Shown piece after piece: positions 11,529-22,957 of a stretch of 64,000 nt of DNA. The stretch is taken from contig CADCXC010000035.1 of assembly GCA_902806595.1 (NCBI GenBank), positions 1,550,001-1,614,000 of the forward strand, read 5' to 3'. Source of the stretch: Pyrenopolyporus hunteri. Lineage: Eukaryota > Ascomycota > Sordariomycetes > Xylariales > Hypoxylaceae. Under the pieces are notes generated by a model, which worked only from the letters and a program-made list of their open reading frames with translations, did not search any database and was not told where the DNA came from. Every line of letters starts with the position of its first letter. Positions within the stretch are counted from its first letter, which is position 1. A program made the translations under genes and the position numbers.

Positions 11529-13613
11529 TCACAGCTCGTCCCGGATGAACGTCGGCTTACCCGGCACCCAGGACAGCACGGTGTGCCCGCAGTGCATGCC
11601 GGCCGGGCTCGCGGTCGTCGGGTAGATGCCGTGGGACGTCGGCGTCCCCCCGTGGCTGCCGGAGTAGTGCAGAGCGGGAGCCGTGGTCGGGTAGGGAGGA
11701 CCCGGCTTGTGGCTGGAGGCGGTGTGGTAGCTGGGGGCGGCGGTGACGTAGGTGGTGGAGGTCTGGTGGGAGGTCTTGTATCCAGGGTCAGCCTCAGGCT
11801 TAGTCTCGTACTTAGTATTGTGGCCGGTTTCATGGCCGGTGTTGTAGCCGGCGTTGGGGTCAGGCTCGGGTCCGGTATTGTAGCCCGTATTGTGGCCAGT
11901 GTCGTAGTCGGTATCGTAGCCGGTCTCAGGGCTGGTGTCATCGTCCGTCTCGTACTCAGTTTTATAGCCATCGTCATCTCCGTCCCCGCCGTTATGCCTA
12001 TCCTCGTCTTCGGGCCCATTCCCGGCTTCAGAGCCATCTCCAGCTTCAAACCCGTCTTCGGCCTCAGAACCATTCCCCTCTTCAAGCCCATTCTCATTTC
12101 TCTCATCTTCACTTTCGTCGCCCTCCTCAAATCCACCCCCGTCCTTTAATTCATTTCCAGCATCGAAGCCATTCCCTTGCTCAAATCCATTCCCTGTCTC
12201 AAACCTATCTCCAGTCCCAAGTCCATTTCCGGCTTCAAACCCATCTCCAGCCTCGAATCCCTCTTCAGTCTCAGAGCCGCTCCCCTCCCCAAACCCACCC
12301 CCAGCCTCAAAGCCATTCCCGGTCTGGAAGCCATTCCCGCTTTCAAAGCCATTTCCTTCATTAAAGCCGTTCCCAGCTTTAAACCCACTTCTTTCTTCAG
12401 AACCACTCCCTTCAACAAACCCGCCCCCAGCTTCAAATCCATCCTCTTCCTCGAATCTACTCCCTCCCTGAAATCCACCCCCGGCCCCGAAACTGTTACC
12501 GGCCTCGAATCCATTCTCTTCTTCAAAGCCATTTCCTTCTTCAAAGTTATTCCCAGCCTCAAAACTATTTCCTTCCTCAGAACCACTCCCTTCCGCAAAC
12601 TCATCTCCAGCTTCAAACTTACTCTCAGTCTGGAAGCCATTCCCTCCATGAAATCCATCCCCATTCCTCTCAATTTCAACTTCACCCTCTTCTTCAAAGC
12701 CATTCCTGCGGCCCCGTACACCACTTCCACTCTCCTCCTCGACCCACCCAGCCCCCTGCTCCTCCCTTAATCCCAGTCCCTGGCCTCGTCCCCCTTCAAT
12801 CCTCCCCCCACGACACCTCCCCGCCTCGTCCACCGCGACATCGACCTCCTCGCACCCCCGGGGCCACGACTCCGTGCCGTGGAAGACGGCGTACACGCGC
12901 CCGTCCGCGGGGTCCTGGCAGTACCGCGCGCGCCCGCCGTAGAACCCGTCGTCGAACCAGCGCAGCCGGCCGTCGACCACGTCGAACCGCGAGCCCGCCG
13001 CCCCTTTTCCCCCTCCTACTTCCCCCTCCCCTTTTTGCGCCCCCGAGAAGTACGATGCGGGGTACTCCTGCAGCGGCTCGTACACCACCGCCTTCCCGGC
13101 CACGGCCCCGACGTACCCCCCCTCGCCCCCGCGCAGCCGCCCCCCGCCGGCGGCGTCCAGGTAGAACGGCGCGGCGTCGTCGCACGAGGAGGGGTTGAAC
13201 GGCGCGCCGGCGCCGACGAACCCCGTGCCGATCGCGCCCGTTGCACCGCCGTTGCGGCGGGCGAGCTTGGCAGCGGCGGTGGTGGTGTTGGAGGCGGAGG
13301 TAGTAGCAATAGTGGAGGTGGTGTTCTTTCGGGGCAAGGGGTTTTCGGCCGGGACGACGGAGAGGAGGATAGGGATGGAGGAGGAGGAAGAGGAAGACTG
13401 CGGTAGTGGGCTGGAGGGAGAGGGGACGGCGTTGATGGGATCAATGGTGGGGACGGGTTTGTTGGGTGTTGGCGCGAAGGTGGTAGTTGTCCGCATTAAG
13501 GAGACGGTGGACGTGGAAGTGTGTTCGGAAGTTGTGAAGGCGTGGGTGGTACTGGTAGAGAAGGCCAGCAGACATGCTGCGACTGCGGCTTTGGTTTGGT
13601 GGGATAGACCCAT
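11529..13613 (-). CDS. Secreted protein with DUF7908-like head, long acidic GNGF-type repeat and C-terminal RDEL (694 aa)
   Basis: Function unknown. Residues 1-25 are a signal peptide (hydrophobic AAVAACLLAFST core, cut near THA). A Ser/Thr-rich linker follows to about residue 118. Residues ~140-262 resemble the fungal DUF7908 type: Cys144, GGRARYCQDPADGRVYAVF and a PRGC motif. Residues ~318-540 are a degenerate hexapeptide array with Phe every sixth position and Gly/Asn/Glu/Ala between (for example GNGFEAGNSFGAGGGFQGG). Residues 550-612 switch to Tyr/Thr/Gly units (YDTGHNTGYNTG). The tail has CGHTVLSWVPG and ends RDEL. I read it as one exon because the frame stays open from ATG to TGA; a small in-frame intron near residues 195-207, where composition jumps, cannot be excluded. 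The head is far more G+C-rich than the intergenic DNA. Secretion is likely; the role is not known. Confidence 0.7.
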   Translation of the reverse strand: MGLSHQTKAAVAACLLAFSTSTTHAFTTSEHTSTSTVSLMRTTTTFAPTPNKPVPTIDPINAVPSPSSPLPQSSSSSSSIPILLSVVPAENPLPRKNTTSTIATTSASNTTTAAAKLARRNGGATGAIGTGFVGAGAPFNPSSCDDAAPFYLDAAGGGRLRGGEGGYVGAVAGKAVVYEPLQEYPASYFSGAQKGEGEVGGGKGAAGSRFDVVDGRLRWFDDGFYGGRARYCQDPADGRVYAVFHGTESWPRGCEEVDVAVDEAGRCRGGRIEGGRGQGLGLREEQGAGWVEEESGSGVRGRRNGFEEEGEVEIERNGDGFHGGNGFQTESKFEAGDEFAEGSGSEEGNSFEAGNNFEEGNGFEEENGFEAGNSFGAGGGFQGGSRFEEEDGFEAGGGFVEGSGSEERSGFKAGNGFNEGNGFESGNGFQTGNGFEAGGGFGEGSGSETEEGFEAGDGFEAGNGLGTGDRFETGNGFEQGNGFDAGNELKDGGGFEEGDESEDERNENGLEEGNGSEAEDGFEAGDGSEAGNGPEDEDRHNGGDGDDDGYKTEYETDDDTSPETGYDTDYDTGHNTGYNTGPEPDPNAGYNTGHETGHNTKYETKPEADPGYKTSHQTSTTYVTAAPSYHTASSHKPGPPYPTTAPALHYSGSHGGTPTSHGIYPTTASPAGMHCGHTVLSWVPGKPTFIRDEL
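11778..11966 (-). repeat. Coding repeat of YxTG/HNTG units
   Basis: Codes residues 550-612 of the same protein, a second repeat type: Tyr or His, Asp/Asn/Glu, Thr, Gly, in four-residue steps. It follows the GxGF array directly. Confidence 0.65.
11994..12662 (-). repeat. 18-bp-periodic coding repeat (acidic GxGF hexapeptides)
   Basis: About 670 bp coding residues 318-540 of the secreted protein. Every ~18 bases a codon for Phe recurs (seen as GAA on the + strand), flanked by Gly, Asn, Glu, Ala or Ser codons. Copies are diverged, so this is an old array rather than a fresh expansion. The periodicity keeps several frames open on both strands. Confidence 0.75.
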
Positions 13614-14401
13614 GGCTGATAGACGGCTTTGAAAAGCCTAGTGAATAAGTAGATATTAAAGGGTGAGCAAATCGCAACTTTGAAGAGGTAGATTTCGAAG
13701 AAAATGGCGTATGGAGGACACACCCGGGTGGGAAAAGGGGAGGCTTAAAGTACTTGAATGTCGCCTAGAAAAGGGGGCGCGTCGCTCCAATCAGCCTCTC
13801 CTGTTTAGAATAACACGGGTACAAGTGGAATGCTCCTAGTTATTACTGAAAGGGTGGAAAATCCGGCCAGATGGCTCTCAGCATTCCCTCGATTGACTTA
13901 GATCACCACCCATAACGCGTCTATTTATTATCTCGTTGCCTTTGGAATGGTGCCGGATATACTTAACCTGGTCAACTAACTTGGCTGGCTTGGATATAAA
14001 ACGATAGCGAAAAGTAGAATTTAAAGCAAGACTTCTTTACGACGGGTAGATCTAGGACACCAATCCTTCGACTCTGTGACTTAGTTTCAACTTCTGTTGA
14101 TGAATTCGTCGATGCTAGAATTCGCCGTAAATATTGATTCTACTTGAACAGTGTTAGTCGACCCGGATTCCTAGTATTGAAGGGATACGCCCCAAATTCT
14201 CAATAGGCACCAAATGTCTCAGCGCCATCCAGAAATACTGATTCACTGAGTTCGAATTATACCCAGTCCCTGCTGTAGTAGTGTTCAACCGTACAAACAC
14301 CCGGCGAATAAAGCAGCGAGAACGACGCCGAGACATTCAATCATGTTCCAGTCCGACACCTAACTCCGCCATGTCCCTGTGCTGAACTCTCTACATGCAT
14401 T
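13614..14401. other. Intergenic region, promoter of the secreted repeat protein
   Basis: About 0.8 kb between the secreted protein start (-) and the 3' end of the Rab GAP (-). Nothing coding recognised; moderately AT-rich with no repeats of note. Confidence 0.55.
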
Positions 14402-17400
14402 TCAACCCTCAAACTCCACTATTCTCTGGGTCGTGGAACTGGAAGTCCTCGGCCTCCCTTGCGCGTCGTCAGCGTCAGCAATCAGCTGACTTTGCCCTTC
14501 TTGGCCCTTCGCCGCCCCTGCCTCCGCGTCGGCTCCATCTAGTAGGTCTCTATCGGACGATCGCACGCTCCGCCGCTCGGGGTCCCCGCCGTATCCGGTC
14601 GGACGTAGGCCCTGAACATCTTCCTCCTCCTCTTCTTCCTCGTCGTTTTTCTGCCCAGGAACCGCATTCTTTTCCAATTCTCGCTGGGCTTCTTCCATTC
14701 GTCGTCGGACCTCGGCGGCGACACGTGATGCATCTGTGACAATGTTGTCCAAAACACCGCGGAGACTACGGCCGGCGCCCGCCACACCTACCTGTGGGAC
14801 AGGAGGAGGTGCGGCTGAAGAACGCCCGAAGCCCATATTCGAGAAAGTAGTCAACGACGAGGTAGATTGGTTAGAAGTCGCCAACCCGTCAATAAGGTGT
14901 AGCGAGGTTGGAAACGATGATTCGAAGAATTGCTCTAGGAGCTCATCCGCAAGCACAACCATGCGGAAAGTCGGTAGCGTTATGTGTAACGGATTCGACG
15001 GATCCAGGGCAACATTGGCCTTCTCGGATTGCGCTTTAGATACCGCACGCTTATTATCGTTCCCGGTATCAGGTTTGCCTAGTGCCGGAGGTATTGAACC
15101 CAAGTCTGGTTTCCTTTTCGCGGGCTTAGGACTATCCGCTGGACCTTCAAAAGCAAGCAAGTCCTCTTCGTCTTCATCATCACCGATAGCAAATGCGCTA
15201 TTATTATCACCGGCTCGCTCACCCGTATTGGAGGATGGCGTCTCTATAGTCGGGCTTTGATTATTTGGATGATCCGGATCGGCATATTCAAAGCAGCGCC
15301 GAATGAAGGCGCTTACGCTTCCTAGAAATCTTTCGTTGATAGTGCCCCCAATAGGCGGGCTTAACGAGCTGTTGACCGATTCGCCCGATCCATTGAGAGC
15401 CGGCGTCGAAGCGGAATGGCTTAATGATCCTTCAAGGCCACGGCGCGAGAGGAACAATAGAGCCTCGGAAATCCGGAGGATACCCTCACGATCGACTCTC
15501 CCGTCGCCGTCATCATCGTACAGCTCGAAAAAGTAGGTGATCGTGCCCATGATATCGCGTTTTCCCTTGATATGGGCGAAACCCGTCACGACGTTTTGTA
15601 ACGTCAGGGTCGAGCTAGAATCTACGTCCCATCGTCGAAAGAGTCTCTGCATGAATTCATGGTCGGCCGGCTCCGGGTTTCCGCCCCAGGGCGAAAGCAG
15701 GTTCGTATCAGGCCGTCTAAAACTGCTAAAATACGATCCGCGATCCTTCTCCGGGGTTTGATCGCGTCTAGGGGATGCCGGAGCATCCGAGATGGCCCAT
15801 TTAGACACACTAGCTAGAAATTCACGGAATGCGTCATAATCCATCAGGCTAGTGCTGGGGCCCAAGCCAACCCGTCCCTTCTCCACGCCGTGGTCGTGAT
15901 GATCCGGGAATGTTTCGGTAACCCTAGCTCTGTTGGCTTTGGCTCGGCTCAGCTGCTCTTGGATGATTCGATCCCGCTGCTGCCGTTCGTATAGTATTCC
16001 ATAAAACCTGTCGTAGAGAGCCCCTAGCTCGTCGGGACTCAGCAACTTACTGTCGGGGCCAAGGTTACGGATAGCAGTACGCTTAGCGAAGTTCTCAATG
16101 TTATTAAGAACCGCATCTTTGTTTTTCAACCGTAAATCCTCGATGGTGCTATGAGTGACACCCGAGAACTCCTTGAACGCCACAACCATGAGTTCCTGAA
16201 ACCTGTTAATAGCCCGCAGCTTCGGGTTTTCCGATTTAGGATGTGCAGACTCGTCAAGGCGTGAGAAATACGACTTTAAGACGGATATGAAAGCGCCGTC
16301 ATCCGTAGCATCGAGTAAGTCCTCGCCGTTAATCCTCAGAATGGCCAGTCCGACCTGGAAGAGAACTTTGGGCCCTTCGACGAAGAAAACATCCAGAACC
16401 CTAAACGCAAAGACGAGCGGCATAGAATTGATATAAAGAGAAAGGAACCAGGGAAGGGAAACGACCGATAGTTGTACATCGCTCTTGACTAGGTGCTCCC
16501 ATAGTATCGGCATCGTCTTCTCCACGAGCGCCTCGAACACCTTCTGATCCAAGAGGGTGCCGTACATGGTAGAGGAGTAATATCCGGGAACCAGTCTATC
16601 GCATAACGCTGAAAGCAGGAAGAAGGCTTGGGCCTCCGACATGTAGATCAACAAAGCAGCCACGACGATATTCATGGCCTGGCAGTATCCAACCTCAGGA
16701 TTGACCCAACTGTATGCTGTGAGAACCCGTCGTAAGCGGTTGATTCCGTCTTCGCTCTGAAATCCCGGGTATTCCGGGAGACTCCTGTTTAAGTCCTTCT
16801 CTATCTCATCTATAGCCAACGATTCCTTCCCCGAAAACTTGGAGAGCGTATCCGTATACAAAGTTGGGTTTTCAAGTCGTAGATACAGGGACCCGGACGT
16901 TAACTCCCAGATCTCTCCTCGCAGTCGGTTCGGAAGACCGACTCTGATAAGCTTGTGAAACGTGGGTTGACGAATCAAGGTCGCGTTTCGACCATTATCC
17001 CGAAGATACTCGGCCCACAGCCTCATCTTCGCCCGGTCCCTTAGTTTCTTCGGGTCGCCGGGATATCGAAAGATCATGCCTAAGCCGGCGTCAGGCGGGT
17101 TCGCGTTCTTCTTATCTTCCGGCCGTAGGAGGTATTCCGAGTAGCATTCGGCTACAACTTTCTTGTATTTTCCGACGCTACCCACCGCATTCCTTAGCCC
17201 TTTCTTAAGACCATCGCAAAACCTCTCGCACGCTGGGCGGGGCCCGGCGAGCTGTATAGTGATCCTTTGCTCCCTAAACTCCTTCTTGTCCTTCTGCGCG
17301 TCCTTATCTTTCACCGATTCTTGCGATATGCCGTTCCACGTCGTAATAGCAAGAGAGAACTAGAATTTCCAACGTCAGCACGAACCAAGGCGGCGATCCC

Positions 17401-17863
17401 GGGTAAAAAGAGAGCGCTTTAATACCTGTAGGTTCTGGGTGTTTAGGCGCTCGACCCTCCTTATGCAACATAGGGGAAAGGTGAATCCATTCCCACTAGG
17501 CCCAGCACCGTGTGTCTGGCCGGTAAACGCAGCGGCGCTCGAGGGGCTGGCGCTGGGAGTAAAGCTGGTGGGCGTGGTAGAGAAACAGATGTAGGACTCG
17601 GACAAGTGCAACTTGCCGGCGTAGTGCCAGCCGCGGTCGCGGTCTTTGTCGCCTTGGGTGACGTTGGATGGCGGTATAGTTAACTCGGCGGGTATCTCGT
17701 ACAGGGGCGTCTGGGAGCTCGGGAGGCGAAACTGCTGCTGGAATAGAGAGGCCTTGGAGGGGTGTCTGTCCGAATTCGTCAGGTTCAACCCTTGCATAGG
17801 ATCAATCAGCTGCTGGGCAGCCGACTGAGCCTTTTGCACGAAGCTGCTGAGATTATTAAACAT
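14402..17863 (-). CDS. GRAM-TBC-EF-hand Rab GTPase-activating protein, Gyp2/Mdr1 type (1131 aa)
   Basis: Stimulates GTP hydrolysis on a Rab/Ypt GTPase in membrane traffic. Two exons: 17426-17863 and 14402-17359; the 66-nt intron starts GTATTA and ends CTAG, joining NLQ to FSLAITTWNG in phase. The N-terminal GRAM-type domain (residues ~70-165) binds membranes in this family. The TBC domain runs about residues 285-525 and keeps both catalytic fingers: the Arg finger in IEKDLNR (Arg338) and the Gln finger in GYCQAMN (Gln373). A canonical EF-hand loop DDDGDGRVDREG sits near residue 773, preceded by a degenerate one. The C-terminus is acidic (Glu run), as in fungal orthologues. It is divergent from the PKA gene across a 1.7-kb promoter region. 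Confidence 0.93.
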
Positions 17864-19583
17864 GGCTCAAGACCTTCCAGCAGAGTCAAGCCCATGCACT
17901 TTGTAGCTCAGTTCATTTCTAGGGGTATGGTATTATTGGGGAGGGCGCGGAAACGCTAGGCAAGAAACCAAGATCGAGATGGGGTTTTAATCTAGCACAA
18001 GTTCGTAAGTGAAACGAGAGGTGGTTGGGTTTCGCGGTCAAAAGGTACGAGGTTGTGTCAGCGGGTATATCATATGGATGGGATGCGGATGGATGTGGTG
18101 GATGTAGGTGCTGTAAGGAGAGATGTTCCTCCGTGGGGTCGTTTTGCTGTTTAAGGAGTAGCACCAGGTAGGCCCCTAGGTGCCCACTAGGTAGGTAATT
18201 AGGTACCAAGGTCTGCCGCTCTGTCCGGTCTTCAGCCTCACACCACTAGTGGGATCTTCCGTCTGTGGCTGAGAGCTTTGCTTGGGGATTACCAACATTA
18301 ATTCATTCCGATCCTTTTACGAACTTAGGCTTAGATAATATATCTTGTATCCGCTGATTGGGCCAAGCCACGATCCTTTCGGGTTCCACTGCTTAGCTAA
18401 GACCTGCCGCATGTAGGTAACCGTCGCAACGATCGCCAATACTGCGTGTTGTATTACGATAGTATAGTACGGTTCATCATTCACCCTTTTCCCCGTACAG
18501 TCCCTATATAGACCTCTTATCAGCGCATAGTAACCGATTGATTGCCACGGCTCATGTGGAAAAGTCAACAACCTCGCAGTTTCAACATATCCGATACCGT
18601 GCCCATAACCAACGTTCGTTAATTAGCCTAAGGCCGTGCGAGCGTACGATATCATTCAGTACTAGATATCATTTACAAATGCACGCACGTGTGTCTCGAA
18701 GTTCTGATATAGTCCAGGTAGAAACGCAAGATGATTGGCTCACGCCGGGGGCTGCAACCTCCTGCAACTACCTAGGTACCCGGCACCCGTTCCAGCTCCT
18801 GCGTGCCTGCGCGCATTTCAAAGGGTTCGAAGGGGGGGTTGTACCATAGTACCTTAGTACTTTCCCGTCACAGTCTAGATCAGACGACGTGGTAACCCAC
18901 TTTTATCTCCTGCAACAACGAACTCCTCCCCGCTTGGGTGGTTCTGCAGCAAACGTCATCGCTAGAAGCTGGAGGCTGCAAATCGCACCTGCTTACTACC
19001 TTACCTAACCTAACCAAACCAGATATTGACGGGCAGGAACCGAATCCAAATATCAACCAACTCGTGCTACGACCTCCGATTTAATACTTCTACTTCATCC
19101 TCTTCCACCCTCGGTTATTCACCTACATTATCTCGGTACTTCAGGTACTCGCAACCTACAATTGGATGTGCGCTAGCGAGCGGCGACCTGTATCGTCCCC
19201 GTTCTACCTACCTAGTTCCCGCTCTAGTCTCGCTTCCAGTTAATAAGTTTTTCGCTCCGTCCCCCGTCCCGTCTTAGTTATACTCCCCATTCACCACCCG
19301 GGTACCTACTCGCCAGCTTCACCTTACCCTCTACTCGGAACATTCACCATCATGTGTACTCTCTGAAGTATCGGGCTTACATATTTAACTTAATAACCAA
19401 CATCTGTACAAGCAATACATATACATCTTCCAACGGCTCTAGCGCCACACCATCCTCGCCGATACTAGAGCAATCTGGTCCCGAGACATGGGTGCCGTCT
19501 GACGTTATCCGCCAATTGCGAAAGGCTTCGTCCCGTATCGTTTAGTTTTTGTCTAGTCGGCGAGAGTACCCAACATACTTCGG
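17864..19583. other. Divergent promoter region between the Rab GAP and the PKA gene
   Basis: 1.7 kb with both gene starts pointing outwards. C/T-rich leader-like DNA from about 19080 to 19580 suggests a long 5' leader for the kinase gene. Contains TAGGTA/CCTA motifs near 18170-18205 and 18770. No gene recognised. Confidence 0.6.
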
Positions 19584-20879
19584 ATGAATTTAAAGAAGAT
19601 GGCCGCAACGGTCGCCAAGCCCGGCCTTATCCCACGGGTTATACAAGAACATGCCCTAAGACCTCTCACGAATACGGACGGCGGTAACGTTCCGCCAGCA
19701 GAAGCTGATGTCGAGCAAAAAGTGCCGCCGCAACATCAGCGACTAAAATTGAGCGACTTCGCTCTGGTGAGAACCTTAGGAACGGGTAATACTTACCAGT
19801 CGCATTAGAAACTGTAGATGCGCCGAGCTTTTTCCAATACTAAAAATTTCCTTTTCTTGTAGGTACCTTCGCTAGAGTCTGTCTGGTCCGTCCTGTTACC
19901 GACAACGAGGAAGATCGCGACAAGGTATTCGCCCTCAAGATCTTGCGAAAGGCCGAGGTCATCAAGTTAAAGCAGATCGACCACGTCCGAGACGAACGGC
20001 GCATCCTAAGCGACGTCGCCGGCCACCCCTTCATTACCGAGTTAATCACGACATTCTCCGACCACGACTCCTTGTACATGCTACTCGATTACATCCCCGG
20101 CGGCGAGCTCTTTAGTTATTTGCGAAGACACCGGCGTTTTCCCGAGGAATGGGCGCAATTCTACGCCGCAGAAATAGTTCTAGTACTTGAGTTTCTCCAC
20201 GACGACCAGGGCGGCGTCGCATACCGCGACCTAAAGCCAGAAAACCTCCTTCTGGATAGTCAAGGTCACGTGAAGTTGGTCGATTTTGGGTTCGCGAAGA
20301 GATTGGGCAGTAGGGATAGTAGACCTGTGGAAACCTACACTCTTTGCGGGACTCCCGAATACTTGGCACCTGAGGTGATCCAGAACAAAGGACACACCAT
20401 AGCTGTTGATTGGTGGGCGCTGGGCATTTTGATATACGAGTTTCTCACTGGTTACCCTCCATTTTGGCACCAAAACCCCATCGAGATCTACAAACAGTCA
20501 GCACCCTAAGTAGCACGCCTTACCACCCACAGAAAGCTAACGATGTAATAGGATAATCGAGAAGCCCGTGCTCTTCCCCGCTGAGCCTCCTATCTCGCCT
20601 CAGGCGCAGAACATCATCCGCTCATTCTGCACCGTAGACCGCTCCAGGCGGCTAGGAAACCTTATTGGCGGCACTCAGCAAGTCAAGAAGCACCCGTTTT
20701 TCGAGGGCATAGATTGGGAGGCGCTCTTTAATCGGCAGATCAGACCTCCGATACAACCCAACGTACGTTTTCCGGGCGATGCGCAATGCTTCGACATCTA
20801 CCCAGAGGACGACGGCAAGCGAGAGCCCTATACAGACGACTTGGCCCGCCAGTACGATCGCTATTTTGAGGGGTTTTGA
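19584..20879 (+). CDS. cAMP-dependent protein kinase catalytic subunit, second (PKAC2-like) type, 387 aa
   Basis: AGC Ser/Thr kinase, effector of cAMP signalling. Three exons: 19584-19785, 19863-20496 and 20552-20879. Intron 1 splits the Gly-loop codon (LGTGTFARV, residues 66-73). Intron 2 uses an unusual GTCAGC donor, with branch GCTAAC and AATAG acceptor. All kinase landmarks are present: Lys93 (FALKIL), Glu112, catalytic Asp190 in AYRDLKPEN (Tyr replaces the usual His, as in PKA), DFG Asp208, T-loop TYTLCGTPEYLAPE. The C-tail ends YFEGF, the PKA FxxF hydrophobic motif. A short insert (DDQGG) precedes the catalytic loop. The short N-terminus without a long Gln-rich extension fits the second, minor PKA isoform of filamentous fungi; the isoform call is inference. 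ATG 19584 is the first in frame after a stop; ATG 19599 is an alternative. Confidence 0.92.
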
Positions 20880-22877
20880 GAAACGCCTTAGATAAACGGA
20901 GACGTCTTTTTAAGTATCTAGACCAGGGGATATAGGGGTAAGGCGTAGTATCCGACCTCTTCGACTACCAGAGGCAAAAGCAGACGTTCTCGGCGGCCCG
21001 GTTATGACGTATTTATGTGCCCGCGACCGCATGTTTCTAGGAGTTCCGGAAGCGTTTGTCATGTCCATATATTACAGGATTATAGGGGTAATACGGGCCC
21101 TATCTTTTATGACTTCTAGAACAACCAGTTTGTGTCGGGGTCATCTTGTACATGTATACCGCCAGAGCAAACTTGTTTATCCCAATCTAATCTTATAGGT
21201 AGATTCGGATCAATCGATATTATAATCGTATTCAACATCTGAATACAGGAGCCAACCTACGTGCTTTCTGACGAGTTCACTTAATTTACAGGACAGAAGC
21301 TCGGAGCCTCATAACTTATCCGTCAGGGAACTTTCGACCCGGCCCCAATTGATTCCCCCGATCGGACCCCGTGATCATTCCGCCATCCACCAGCCCGGCG
21401 TACTCGCTGGGTCTCTCCTAAACTCTGCTCCATATGACCATCCTCGACTCGCAGTAATGAGTTATGTAGCGAGGCCACCTCACGTCCTCAATCACGCCAT
21501 CGGTGTCGATACCCATACTGATAATAGCCAGTCCCGTCCCGAGCATACTCCCAGTCTCAGTCAGTGAGTCATTAGCTTGATAGGGCCAAGAGGCCCTTAA
21601 GACTGAGGGACGATCTCCTCGCGGCATAAAGAATGGACAAGCATCCGTGCCTAGGGATGGCCTCGGCTTTAAACACACCTTCGAAAGGGGCAACGTGGTT
21701 ATTTTCTAGTCGACTCTTCATCCAATTATCCCCTAGATCACCAACAAGGCATTACGTGCTACTTAAGAAGGGTGGCTGGAAGGCCGACCTCACTCATTCT
21801 AGGATTAAGGGGCAGATACAATATCTATAGCCATCCTCCTTGGTTTATTTCAAGCTGGTATAATGATACTGATACAGGAACCTAAACAGTGTTCAAACTA
21901 CTCACTAATGTCCGAAAGCGGTGATCCATACCCAGTGTGTAGGAAACCATCGACTTATAAACAAGCTACTACCAGACGCAAGCCAATTGTCACGAGTCCT
22001 CCTTAACGTACAAGGAAGATAATGCCGCTACGCTAGACACTTTCGACACACCCACCGGAGACCGCGGGCAGATATAGGAGACAAGTAACCGTCCTTTGTC
22101 CGATATCCTGGGTTGTGATGTCGGGTTCATATTCCTGTCACCGGAGAATATAAGCGACGTAGGTAAAGCCTCGGCATCGGCCTTGTTTGACCCTTATATT
22201 CCTCTTCCAAGACCTAAACTTCGTCGAATCAACGGTCTGGCTCTTACCCTCTAGCTAAGGACTTTCGAAGCGTCTAGCCGTAGCGTTAAGAACGACCCTG
22301 GATGAGTCAATATGTGCAGGAAGAGTAGACTGGCCTTATGTTACATACGCATATAATTAATGGTGTTAGCAGAGAGTTAGTACGGCATGAATCATGCCCT
22401 TCAATGCTCATATGGTATAGAAAAGTCGAGTATCTTACATCCCATCCAACTCCAGTTGTTAGCTGTCTTCTATAGTACCGTATCCAGAGTTGGGTTAAGA
22501 TAGCTATGAACACGTCGCCTAGACTATTAAGATAGTATTCCTGGAAGGGATAATATATTGAAAATAATTCTCCCACAAGGCGTTTATATACCTCCCACAA
22601 GGCGTTTATATACCGAAAACCGTATGAAATCGAGAGTTTGAGCCGTACTAAGTCGCATAGCTTTTAATAGAGAGTATGAATATTATAAAGTCTAACCACA
22701 AGTGCTCAAGAGATAGACCGGACACATGAAACGTAATATTCCCTCCTAAAAATCTAAATGAATTATTTGATCGAGTCAGGTCGTCTCATTCGTATCGCAG
22801 TCGGAGCGCTTGCTTCTTCCATAAAAGTTTGCGTGGGGATATCGATATGGATGGAGGTGCGTTAAAGTGGTACCCAA
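20880..22877. other. AT-rich gene-free DNA
   Basis: 2 kb downstream of the PKA gene. Frames are short and broken on both strands. The only clear structure is a perfect 22-bp tandem duplication at 22570-22613. Confidence 0.55.
22570..22613. repeat. Perfect 22-bp tandem duplication
   Basis: The unit CTCCCACAAGGCG+TTTATATAC (22 bp) occurs twice with no spacer (22570-22591 and 22592-22613) and no mismatch, so it is recent. Confidence 0.9.
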
Positions 22878-22885
22878 TATATAAG
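22878..22885 (+). promoter_or_regulatory. TATA box candidate
   Basis: TATATAAG, 73-80 bases before ATG 22958. A pyrimidine-rich leader (TCAATCCTCT ... CGTTCTTCAA) lies between them, which is the layout of a strong filamentous-fungal core promoter. No confident gene follows, so the call rests on layout alone. Confidence 0.4.
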
Positions 22886-22957
22886 ACATGAATGAACAGA
22901 ACTCAATCCTCTATCATTTTACTATCCACCGTCCTTTCGTTCTTCAACTACATCGCA

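Noticed and set aside
12177..12770. Plus-strand 197-codon frame and other long frames over the secreted repeat protein
   Set aside because: It mirrors the GxGF repeat on the opposite strand, has no signal or domain, and its composition follows from the 18-bp periodicity.
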